Source of the DNA: Mesostigma viride
Lineage: Eukaryota > Streptophyta > Mesostigmatophyceae > Mesostigmatales > Mesostigmataceae
Direction of reading: 5' to 3'
DNA length: 64,000 nt
Assembly: GCA_009746045.1 (NCBI GenBank)
Contig: RPFO01000178.1
Coordinates: forward strand, 335,369 to 399,368
Below the pieces are notes generated by a model. That model did not search any database, was not told where the DNA came from, and worked only from the letters and a program-made list of their open reading frames with translations. Position numbers and translations under genes: made by a program. This document shows, one piece after another, positions 52,601 through 62,581 of the stretch; the stretch's first letter is position 1; each line of letters opens with the position of its first letter.

Positions 52601-53763
52601 GGTCAGGGTAGACGTCGGGTTGATGGCGCATGCATCCCAGGGAACCGTGTCAAGCCAACGCCAACTGGCCGAGTAGTCGGGCGGCGGGGGCTGGGAGCCG
52701 GTGGGAGCCGAGGCGGGAGGGGGGGAGGGGGCCGGGACTGCTGGCCGGTTGAGGGGCCGTTGAGCAACACAGGCGCGCGCGTGCTGAGCGCGCCCGTGAA
52801 TGGAGTACACCCGCTGGCAGTGAGCTTCCGGGCACCGGTAACAGCTCATGGCCTGCAGATCCGCCGCGCCGAGATCGGGGTGCACAGCGCGAAGGTGCTG
52901 GCAGAGGAGGTTACGGTTGTGGAACACACCAGCACACGGGGACCCCGTGGGAAGCAGCACGGCACACCGGTGAAGGCCGTCGGCGGGCGCTGAGTGGCGG
53001 GGAGCGGCGCCAGCAAAGGCAGGACGTGGGGCCTGCGGCGTCTCCCCAGCCGGGCCGGCAGGCGCGCGCACCACGACCCGACCAGCGCCCGGCATGCCCG
53101 CCGGGGCCACGGAGGAGGCAGTGCCCACCGGGGAGACCCCCAGCGGAGGGGGATCGAGAACGCCGGCGCCCCTCCCAGGGGGACTCGCCAGCGCGCCCGC
53201 GACCACCCCAGGCCCCGGCAACGAGGCCGGGGGCGGCGGCCGAGGGGTCGGGGAGGCAGCTGGCCCCGGGGCCCGGTGGGGACCCGGCAGGGGACCCAGC
53301 GAGACCGGGGGCGGGCCGAGAGGAAGCGCAGTCCCAGGGGGCGGCACAACAGCCCGGCACAACGGGCAGCGCGGCACGGAGTGGAGCAAAGCTGCGCGCG
53401 ATGCACGCTTGATGGAATGTGTGGCCGCACGCGGGCAGGCGACACAAGCCATCCCCCGGCCGGAAGGGCTCCAGGCAGATGGCACAGGAGCCCGACTCGG
53501 GGTCGTCCCCCTCCAGAAGGGACCGGACATGAGGGGGGGGCGGGTCCCAGCCGGCCTCCCAGCAACCCGGGAGAGCAGCAATCTGGGCGCGCGAGAGGAT
53601 GCCGACCGGTTGGTCAGCCGCGGGGTGCCATTCGTGCGGGATGCCTGCCAACTCCAGGATGTCGTGGAGGAAGGCAGAAACAGGCGTCCCCGCGGTTAGG
53701 GGCTGGGCGCGCCCGGCCGAGTCCACCAAGATGGCCTGGCCGCCCTGAACCGCGATGGGGGCC
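49608..53763 (-). mobile_element. RLE-type LINE (near full length) encoding RING, zinc finger, RT and endonuclease
   Basis: One non-LTR element with a ~200-bp 3' UTR and a TATATACGTATATATA tail. It is inserted in copy C of another retroelement: target sequence GGTCAC lies on one side and CAACATGCTGCG on the other, and these are contiguous in copies A and B. The open reading frame runs off the 5' end without a start, so the copy is slightly 5' truncated. Confidence 0.85.
49812..53763 (-). CDS. LINE polyprotein: RING-H2, C2H2 fingers, reverse transcriptase, restriction-like endonuclease
   Basis: Order from N-terminus: RING-H2-like CAICLEPFRPGDGLC with CGHTFHQACI (53490-53400) and, after a frame change, PRCPLCRAVV; a proline-rich linker; two C2H2 fingers near 52990-52770; then RT with VVKVDCHNAFNSL (motif A), SRSGTQQGDPLGPL (motif B) and AYLDDIYLLG (motif C, near 51420). 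A zinc knuckle CGSCGQPLDPTGTHYLAC follows, then RPDIVVLDF...LLIDVSV, the RPD...D pattern of the restriction-like endonuclease of R2/R4/Dong-type LINEs. Frames change near 53380 and in a run of eight Gs at about 51925; the latter looks like a sequence slip. Apart from these the gene is open over ~1300 codons, so the element may be recently active. Confidence 0.8.
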
Positions 53764-53771
53764 GTATATAT

Positions 53772-54272
53772 ATGGCAACATGCTGCGGTCAATTTTCCGT
53801 GTGGGCTATGCTGCTCACGTCCGCCAGGGGGATCGACTTTTACATAGGCATGCCGGCCACTTATCACCAGCACCATCAAGCAGTGGCGCCCGCCTGCAGC
53901 TCATCTTGTAGTAGGGCTCTTAGCTCGTACCAACCAGATAGACACATCACGGGGGCCCCTCCGCAGCCGGGCTGCGACCTGCTCAGCCTGGCAGGCACCT
54001 CCTCACGTGGGACCGGCCCAGCAATCCTAGACGCCGCAAGGCCCGCACTTTCAAAGAGCAGCTATATAGAAGAGAACATGGGGGGAGTAGGCCTCTCCGT
54101 GATTTCGAAAAGATGATGGACAAGGCCAAGTGGGCTCAGGTTATAGAGGACAACGACCCCCCTCCAGTGGGGAAGCCGCGTGTTTGCAAACGCGGGAAGC
54201 ATGCTAGCTAGGCAAGACCCCCAGGGTCTAGGGCACAGTAGATATAGAGTACTGATTGTTTTGTACCTAGAT
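53772..54272 (+). pseudogene. Non-LTR copy C, 3' part
   Basis: Resumes with NMLRSIFRVGYAAHVR and the rest of the post-RT region, matching copies A and B, then is interrupted at 54273 by a hAT-like element. Its 3' hairpin and tail reappear at 55627-55750. Confidence 0.7.
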
Positions 54273-55626
54273 CAGTCGGAATATTCATACTACGCATTAT
54301 ACGCCATATGAAGCGTATTATGCGCGATACGCGAGCGGCGCGCATAAAATGGGGGTCCTTTCGTACGCCCCTCACGTATTGTTGCGTATTGTCACGTATT
54401 TTCGCGTATTTTCGCGTATTTTTGGCTTTCGAGGTGGGTTTTGGCATCATTTTACAGCCCGCGTTGAGCACTTGCCTAGACTGCGGCGCGCCGACCTGTA
54501 GTACTAAGGAACAAATGATTGCGTGATGAGCTACTAAGCTAGTGTATAATGCACTATCTATGGCGCGCTCATTGTGACTTGTGAAGGCGGGAATGTGAAG
54601 GCGGGAAGGCTGAAGATTCATCATCAAGAAGGTGACAAGGTTGTGCCAGCAACGTCGTGGTCGTCTGGCACCTATATCGTAGCATATCGACACCCAGCAG
54701 GCATGGCTGACACGAATGATCGAGGAGTCGATGGAACACGATGATGATGTGCGGCCCGATCAAGAAGAGGCCGCATCCGAAACTGTCTGGACATTCGTTA
54801 GCAAAGAGCACATCCTCAAGTCTGAATGGGCAGCAGACAAATAACTACTACATGGATGATGGAGTACCGGACGTTACAGGCTTCTGGTCGAGCAGGCGGA
54901 GAAGGAAAGCAATGCCAGGAAGAGGAAGGCGACTAGTGACGCCAAGAAGCAGGCTGATGTGCGGGCGGCACTTAAAGACAGGCTTGCAGACGTTGTAGAA
55001 ACCGACGCCTCTAACTGGGTGTCCGCTCAGGCCAGCAACACCTCGGGGCGCGCTGCTGGGGCGGCTGGGCCAAGCGGATCATCAAAGGGCCAATCCACCG
55101 ATGGTAATTTTCCCGCAGCTCATGGGCTCAGCAAAGAGCAGCTGGACGAGGAGCTGTGCATGCAAGGCATTCATTTGCGCCTTTCAATGCCATCGACGCC
55201 CTTCAATGTCATCGACACCTCAGGGCAATGTATAGTGCATGCATATTTTGAACTCTACATGATTATTATCCTTTCCAGTGAGTTGTGAATTGATACTGGT
55301 ATTGATACTTAGTTGTTGTCTCAATTTTGAAGAGAAACTATCAAGTTCTAGACCGTTAGAAACTATGCTTGTATTTCTAGGTAGTGATGGCAATCCCAAG
55401 GTCATGCTATGTATGTCATGTATAGGCAAAAGGTAATAATGGCAAAAACACCAGCAGACCATATGCTTGGTTGCTCAGAATGTTGAAAACCCCTCAAAAC
55501 CATGCCAAAAAAGGGGTTCTCAAGAGTTAGCGTACGATCAGCGTATAATACATTATACACCGCGTATTATACATTTATATACACCTCGGGCCGCGTACGA
55601 GTTGTATCGCGTATGAATATTCACTG
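54273..55626 (+). mobile_element. hAT-like transposon with 8-bp target-site duplication
   Basis: Flanked by the direct repeat ACCTAGAT (54265-54272 and 55627-55634). Ends are CAGTCGGAATATTCATAC and GTATGAATATTCACTG, imperfect inverted repeats beginning CAGT, typical of hAT elements. It contains a 41-codon frame (54716-54841, MIEESMEHDDDVRPDQEE) and a longer open stretch around 54890-55260 (ARKRKATSDAKKQADVRAAL). These read like captured or decayed gene sequence; no transposase was recognised. Confidence 0.75.
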
Positions 55627-55750
55627 ACCTAGATAGCAGACATAGACTGGTAGTCAATAGGATTGCGTGTACCCATCCATGCATCCATCCATCCATCGGG
55701 GTTAATGCTCCGTGACTCCCCAACGGGAGCACGAATTTATTAATTAGCTA
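55627..55750 (+). repeat. 3' hairpin and tail of non-LTR copy C
   Basis: Contains CATCCATCCATC and the TGCTCCGTGACTCCCCAACG stem at about 55706-55732, followed by TTATTAATTAG, matching the 3' ends of copies A and B. Confidence 0.7.
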
Positions 55751-57063
55751 GTTAATACTTCGGTTCGCAAGGCCTTCCCACTGTCCTGGTTGAATACTTA
55801 AACACCAACTAGCGGGCGAATCTGTCCGATTTGATAAAAAAGAGCTCGATGAAATCAAAGACAGTGTCAACAGTTGAAACTCCAAAGGATAGGGGCGGAT
55901 TATGCCATGCAAGCCTATGCAAGAACCCCCATGGGGTGGTTGCGACATTGGTTTATAATCACAAACGCGACATTGATTTATAATCTGCCATGTTTTAGGG
56001 ATCTACCACGGTTTTATGTATTGGCATATTCATCCAGAATGGTTTTCAGCTAACGGTCTAATTTAATAGAAGTTAATGATTGTCCACGGTCTTGATTTCC
56101 TTGTTTCAGCGGTGCCTATGCATCTTGTGAGCAGGCAGAAGGCCATGCAAGGCAAGCTGGATGTGGATGAGGCTTATGCAAATTAATTGAATATGACACG
56201 GTCGATGATGAAGGGGGAGACTTTGTACCCCTTCAGTCAGCATTTAGCAAGAAACAAGCATTGAAACTAGGGAGGAGTAGAAAGCGCCACAAGATCAAAT
56301 TTTCTGGCATGGTTGGGTACGCCTGAAATCGGAAAACGAGGATGGGTTTGACAATTTGGATGAAAATTATATTGACAAAGAAGAGAATGGAAAACTTAAT
56401 TAATCGATTATTCAGCCGATGCACTCGCCTATCTATCCCGCACATTTCAGTCTTCTGCTAATTTTTGAAGGCAGTTTTGGCCTTCTTCGGCAATTTTTTC
56501 AGTGTGCTAGGCGCCAACGCCCCCGCCATGTAACTCCTGCACATTCCAGCTTTAGTGCACCCACAGTTTATGCCAACTCTCTTCGTGACTGTCAGTTGTG
56601 ATAGCAGCAGTGGCTTGTTGTAACAACTAGAATTAAATTCCAGCAAAATATCCCTAGTGGCCAAACGGTCACATGAGTAAAGAAGATCTTTATACTTGGG
56701 TTGCTTTCTTGAGAACTTGGCCTCTTGTACACCAGAGACAGCGTTGATGTGGAATCCAAACAGTTGATGGATTGGTTGCGGACAACCCCAGTCCGGAAAG
56801 GCACAACGAAGTACACGTTGTCTTCCACGACACTATCTCGGTTGGATGCAAATTGCAATAATGTCGTTAAACCGGCAAGAAGAGTTTGTGTGATGAAAAA
56901 GGCTTAACCTGATGACACCATGAAAATTGAGCACACAACTAAGTAACGCGCTGAGAACGGCGACCCAAAAGCCATGCATGTCGGGCTGTTCTCACGTTAG
57001 CCTGCATTGACTGATGAGGACATGGAATCAGAGCTGGGTAAGACAACCTCTCCGGATCTACTC
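55751..57063. other. No gene recognised
   Basis: AT-rich DNA with short open frames on both strands, none with a recognisable domain. It could be a decayed transposon, but no termini were found. Confidence 0.45.
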
Positions 57064-59308
57064 TTAACCCCTAAATGGGCAGAAATACTGCCGATGCATC
57101 GGCTGTAACTTCACAATTTTGCAAACCAGATGCCATCCAACCCACCCATATCCAATGGCTGTCCTTGGGGGCCAAGCATGTCCATGAGTTGCCCTTCGGG
57201 TTGGTATATCACAACCTTACATATATGCAGGGTAGGCCATGTATAACTGCCGTCAAAGTCAGGGGGGTCAAGACGAGCGTTTTCATTTTTGGTAGAATGT
57301 GCATTTTGAATTATGTTGTAAGAGCTAGGCACCTACCACTTCAGGGATGATAAACAATTAGTTGCTGAACAGTTTGAGCCATTGGGGTCATCATTTGGGT
57401 GGGTATACCAGCAGTTACACCCAGTACAGCCCATAGGGGTACCGTTGGTAAAAAGCAACCAAGGGGGTAGGGGTGGGCATACTACCTACTAATACCTACT
57501 AAAAATGTCCCCCAACCATGCCACACAATACATTTCCCTTCCACAATGATGGGGAAACATAACTGCATCATCACACTGCCCTTACATGGCACCTATGTGC
57601 AGGTGCCACCTTGTCCATGCACGTAGGTAACGTGGTACGGATACCCTACGCAAGGCTTGCATTCTAGGAGGCAGCCACCAACAAACTAGTGATTTCAAGC
57701 CTATTTCAGCTTGCCCTAGCAAGGATAAACTAGGCCTAAGCTGCTATAGCTTGCCAGGTGATGGCCAGCACACCTGGTGGCACATGCTGACAATGGGAAG
57801 CTTCTACTCACCGGGTACATGCTTGATGATGCCACAGAGACCAGCCAACTGCCTCACACTCATGCAATATGTGTGTGGGAAATGTATAACAAACATATAT
57901 GGAGGTATTCAAACCCATACAGCCTCTAAAACTTATCACCATCACACTATGGCAGGTCAACTGACTGAGGGAAGCATCTAAGAATGGTGTTTTAGGAAGG
58001 GGCCAGGCCATGGTCAAGAAAGAGCATGAATAATGAAGAAAGAATGTGCTACACAAGCTAGAACGTATATATAAACGTCAAACATCGACAAGAAAACGAT
58101 AACTCAGCTTTACCTGGCATGGCTGGCATTACCTTGGCCCAGGCGGTGGCCGCAAAATGGCGCATTTCGGCACACCAAAGTTGTGCAGCATGGTCGCTAG
58201 ATTCGATGATTTCTGGCCACCCTTGCACGTTTACGACTACAAATCATCATAAAAAGTACAAAGAAACCGATATATCCCTGAAAATACGCCGGAAAGTTAT
58301 TGCTGTCAACGTTTCTATCGTCCGGCCTGATCGCAGTTTTTTCCAGCAAGAACGCTGCCGACACCTATCAAATGGCATTCCCGCGAACCAAAAATTGGCC
58401 TGTATCATCTTTAGGACGTATAAAATCAATTTCCTGAGTTTGGTCAGAAAATTCGAACGAAAACGTAAATGCCATGCGTGTGCGCAAGCCGCCATGGCCA
58501 GGTCGTCGTTTTCCGGAATGCACGTTCTACGTGAAAAAGTACCCTGACCCCTTGTACTTTGACCGGCCAGAACACCTCTATAACTTTGTCAGAAGTATGC
58601 AAACCCATATACCATGCTGTGAAGAAACTTATAAACTTTCGATCTTCTCAGCTAAACTTTTCCTAATTCTCAATAGTTTTCGCGGCATTTGGTCCCCCGA
58701 GAAGGGGCCGACGTGTCGGCTGTAACAGGGTTTTCACACTCGGGTTTTTTTCGGTCGAATTGTTTGGACGCTCCGGCGAAATTCGGCGGACTTTCGGCCA
58801 AAAGTGGTATGCGCCGGAACAGGGCCGTGCACGCGCCGGGCTTGACACGCTGTACGGGATGCGAAAAAATGGCAAGTTTTTTACGGCTGTTTCCGTGGGC
58901 TGGTCAGACATGTTCAGAATTGGGCATGCGACCCTGATGCGAAGGGAATTTCGACCGTCCAGGTGGACGCATCCTATTGGGTCGGACAAGTAAAAATTTG
59001 TGGCGCGGCGCCCCCCCGGCCACAATTGGGGTGGAATTCCAGTGGTATTGGGTGGTAGACCCATTTGGGGGTCTACCACCCAATACCACTGAATTCCACC
59101 TGATTTTGCCAAATTCAGTGGTATTACGGTGGATCAACGGAAATGACCCGTTTTTCCGTTTCGGACCGGAAAAACCTAGTGTGAAAAAGTTTCGTCGAAT
59201 TTTTTCCGGCCAAAACGGAAATTCGACCGAAAAAAACCCGAGTGTGAAAACCCAGTCAGTTTTAGACTTTTAGGCGGAAAATCGGCAGCCAGACCATTTA
59301 GGGGTTAA
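57064..59308 (+). mobile_element. piggyBac-like transposon, second copy, with a nested insertion
   Basis: Same family as 33260-34966 but in reverse orientation: TTAACCCCTAAATGG at 57064 and its complement ending at 59308. Sequence is closely similar throughout. The difference in length is due mainly to a 526-bp insertion at 58728-59253. A 142-codon open frame (58119-58547) corresponds to that in copy 1. Confidence 0.85.
58728..59253 (+). mobile_element. Nested 526-bp inverted-repeat element with internal hairpin
   Basis: Begins GGGTTTTCACACTCGGGTTT and ends with the complement, about 34 bp of inverted repeat; absent from the sister element at 33260-34966. It contains a near-perfect 22-bp hairpin (arms 59041-59062 and 59069-59090, loop ATTTGG). 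No clear target duplication was found, so the superfamily is uncertain. Confidence 0.7.
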
Positions 59309-59535
59309 TAGTACAACGTACGCATAGGCCAGACCTACTAGACCGAATCTCCATGAAGCGTCACTGAATGTTGGTATTGAACTTGCGTCCATATGGTAGA
59401 TTAGTCGTCCGTACCGCAGATTAGTATGAGCACTGCTGAGTATGAGGACTGGACCAATCAGGTACGTAGCCCCGCGTGCCGGTGGATCAGGTCACGACCG
59501 TCGGTTTTAGGGGTCTAACAAGGTTAATTCAGACA

Positions 59536-59751
59536 TGACTGGGCCGTAATCAGGTATTCACCAGTATGCCTCATGGCGACATCACTCAGGTCCAATGGCT
59601 TCCCTGGTCTAATAACGCGCCCTATTAGCCTTTCACCTGTCACCGCCACACGTGTGCGTGCCCACCTTCATTAGGATTCGCTGATACTCATTTCCCCTCT
59701 CACCTCTTTGGTCCATAATTGGCTAATAAAATATACCCATTTCCCCGAAAA
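59536..59751 (+). mobile_element. Short retroposon, longer copy, with 16-bp target-site duplication
   Basis: Flanked by AAGGTTAATTCAGACA at 59520-59535 and 59752-59767. Shares ~180 bp with the inverted copy at 12897-13076 and extends ~35 bp further at its 5' side. Confidence 0.75.
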
Positions 59752-59767
59752 AAGGTTAATTCAGACA

Positions 59768-61025
59768 AACTTTTCAGGTAGCGGTACCCTTGCTACTTTG
59801 AAGCCTTATTATAACTTTCTTAAAACTTGTCCAAAATACCTCAAACAAAAGCCAAACTTTCACGAGACACTGGATGTAACAACCCAACACAAGGTGTTAC
59901 AACTGGATTCACTTTCCAGGTTGTTACGGCTTGCCTCCGGCATGACAGTGAAGGCGGGTATATCTCTGCCACCTTCCCAGTGTGCAACATTAATTAACAC
60001 GTTACCGACAGCGTTATGTGACCATAATATCCTCAGTACAGTCGAGTGGGATGGGATGGATGGCGGAGCTAATCATCTAAGACCTGAAGTGTGCAACATA
60101 CAGGGATGCAAAGCACTCAATGCAATGGCACGTGCTCCGCGAGTCCCCAACGGGACTAGGCTCGTAATTAATCAAATAGTTCCTTCCAACATATTAGCTG
60201 AAGCGGCCGACCAGTGTAAATGGTAATAAATTCATTTAGCGAGACAACTACATCTAATAACCTGTAGGTAAGTTGTAGATGACACTGCCCCCCAGTCGGT
60301 GGGGGCTCCGCGCGTGCGACCAAGTCGGGCATGCATAGACTAGTTTTTTTGATAGACTAGTGCTTTAGCCTTGGGCATGAAGGAGAAAGGGGGTCTCTGC
60401 CCTTTCTTCCTGTTGCATGTGCATCTACAGGCCCTGCGGTGCTCCGTGACTCCGCAACCGGAGTATAAGATAATATAATTAATTAATTAATTAATATAAT
60501 TAATTAATAGTGCTAGCTTCGGGCCACGGCGCCCGCAAACCTGGCACTTCCAACTATAGATAGCTACACCATCCACCCCATCCCATCTTCGTTTGGACCC
60601 TGAGGACTTATTCTGATTTTGATTTCAGGACTTATGCTCACGTGACGCAGTTCCGTGTAAATTAATTAATTAATCAATGAAATAAGTTGTAGATAATAAT
60701 TGTATTAGGTAGTCACTACGCATGCACATGGAAAATACTCTGCATCCTCGGCACGTTGTGCACGTTCTGCGAGCTTTCCATCAATAAATAATGTTAATTA
60801 ATGTACAAAGAGCTCATCCAGAGGCCACGTATATCAAAGAGACAACCAGCGCAGGCCAGAAATCCACGTATATATATACATAGGCCACGTATATATGTAC
60901 ATAAGTATACTACAGCATGAAGTGCAAAATCGTGCAAAGGCCCAAAGGCTCCCCTGCATGCCTTGCACCGCAACTCTACAACAAAGCGTTGGCGGCAGTG
61001 GCGCATGACCCCATGAGGGCCCACG
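59768..61025. other. No gene recognised; retroelement tails and TTAATT microsatellites
   Basis: Contains two variants of the GCTCCG...CCCCAACGGGA hairpin (near 60134 and 60440) followed by TTAATT-rich tracts (60475-60510, 60660-60680), marking further truncated non-LTR 3' ends. Nothing else is recognised. Confidence 0.5.
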
Positions 61026-62581
61026 TCACGCCTGCGCCTCCAGCATCAAAGGTACATGCTGGTACTCCCATGCATGCTCCTGCATCAACCGCGACATGCA
61101 CTCCCCAACTTGTTGCTTCGCCTTCTGGGCAACCGGCTGATGCCCCACATACAAGTCCATCATCGCACTGGCCAGCTTTGAGCAACCGATGGACCCGTAC
61201 ATCTTGCCATTCACTTCCGTGGTCAGCCGCCCCCCCTCACGTCGGAAGTAAATGGTTGTCCCCTGCTGGACACCTTCATCCTTGGCAAAATAGCCCATGA
61301 ATGCGCGCAGGGACTCCCCGTTGGCGTTGCCGCCCAGCCTGAGCAGCCGGTTGCGCAAAGACTTTTCAAATGCAGCGCGCACATCGGACATTTTTAGCCG
61401 GCGGTAAGCAACCACCAGCTTCACGGTCATGTCGATGTCTTGCCGCCGCACCATTTCAGAGAAGAACTCCTCGTCATGCCTCAACTAGTGAGTGCAAATA
61501 GCACCATGGATGATTTAGGAGCCATGCAGCAGGGAAATTGAAGGGATGTGAGTACCATGCAGGCACTGCACCAGAAACAAGTTCAGAACTACTAGCTAGT
61601 CATTATCAGCAGCACGGCTATAAGACTGGTCGTACTAGTCTACTAGATCATCCTGGGTACCCACTGATGAGTTGGCACACTGCAAACCAAAGGGAAAATA
61701 ACACTACGTGTCCCCCAACAATTATGTACAAGAAATGCCGTCGGAGCAACAATGATCGATTCTTCTTGCTACGGCCAGCAAAAATATCTTTGTTATATCA
61801 CAAACGGTTTGCTGGGAAAGAGCGAAAGATACTTGCTGAAAAAGTCTAACGCTAACAGCACCTTGATGAAGTGACCATCTGCCAAAATTGTAGGGATCGA
61901 TTGGCCCTAATGTTCCTATGATGCACAGCACTCATGCTGTTAACTCAAGTCATCTTATGCAATGTGTGCCGTGCCACAATATTCCCCTAGGGTCGAGTAT
62001 GCGAATCAACCTGGGCAGTTAACCCATATATGTAAAAAACGACAATGGGGCACTGCCTGCGATGGTCCCACCCTGCCCATGACGTGTCAGCCTCACTTGT
62101 CAATACGGGACGTACAAAAAAAGAGAAGAGTTGTAGGCAGCTGGAGGCGGGGTTGAATGGGGGTGCTGGAGGCGGGGTTGGGGAAACAGCTGGGGAAGAC
62201 GACCAAGAACTGTGCGCCGCATTGCAAGAAGCCCAAGCAGCAAATTCTTACCTGTTCAGGTGGAATGTGCGCGTACTTGCTGCCCAGCCGCGTAGCCACT
62301 TGGTCAGGAGAAACGTAAACCCCGAAGGCGTACACGTTGATTTTCTTTATGCCAACGATGCTGACGTCCCGGACACCCGTCCCTGCCAATATCTGGCAGC
62401 CGTGATTGGGCAGTAGACGGCGAGGAAAAGAGAAGCCCGTCGCCTTCTCCCGTACGTCCTTGGCTCTGCCAAGCAAAAGGCACATTTTTACCACCGGAGG
62501 AAGTGATGGGGCTCCCTGTGGATCGTTGTCCAGCGCGGCGAGCGGTGCCCTGGTTAACGTGTCATGCAACGAAAATGTCAT
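61026..62581 (-). CDS. Chalcone-isomerase-fold protein (FAP/CHIL-like)
   Basis: Two exons, 62581-62252 and 61484-61026 (intron 61485-62251, GT-AG, phase 0), giving 263 aa. Exon 1 contains CQILAGTGVRDVSIVGIKKI and NVYAFGVYVSPDQV, matching the start of the CHI fold. Exon 2 contains VKLVVAYRRLKMSDVRAAFE, then GTTIYFRREGGRL and GKMYGSIGCSKLASAMMDLY, matching the core and C-terminus. In plants such proteins are fatty-acid-binding plastid proteins (FAPs) or non-catalytic CHI-like proteins. True bifunctional chalcone isomerase activity is not expected in an alga. Residues before ~60 may be a transit peptide, but that cannot be judged by eye. The ATG at 62581 is the first in frame; an upstream exon is possible. 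Frame intact. Confidence 0.8.

Noticed and set aside
56592-56907. Possible transposase fragments on either strand near 56.7 kb
   Set aside because: No catalytic motif or terminal repeats could be identified.
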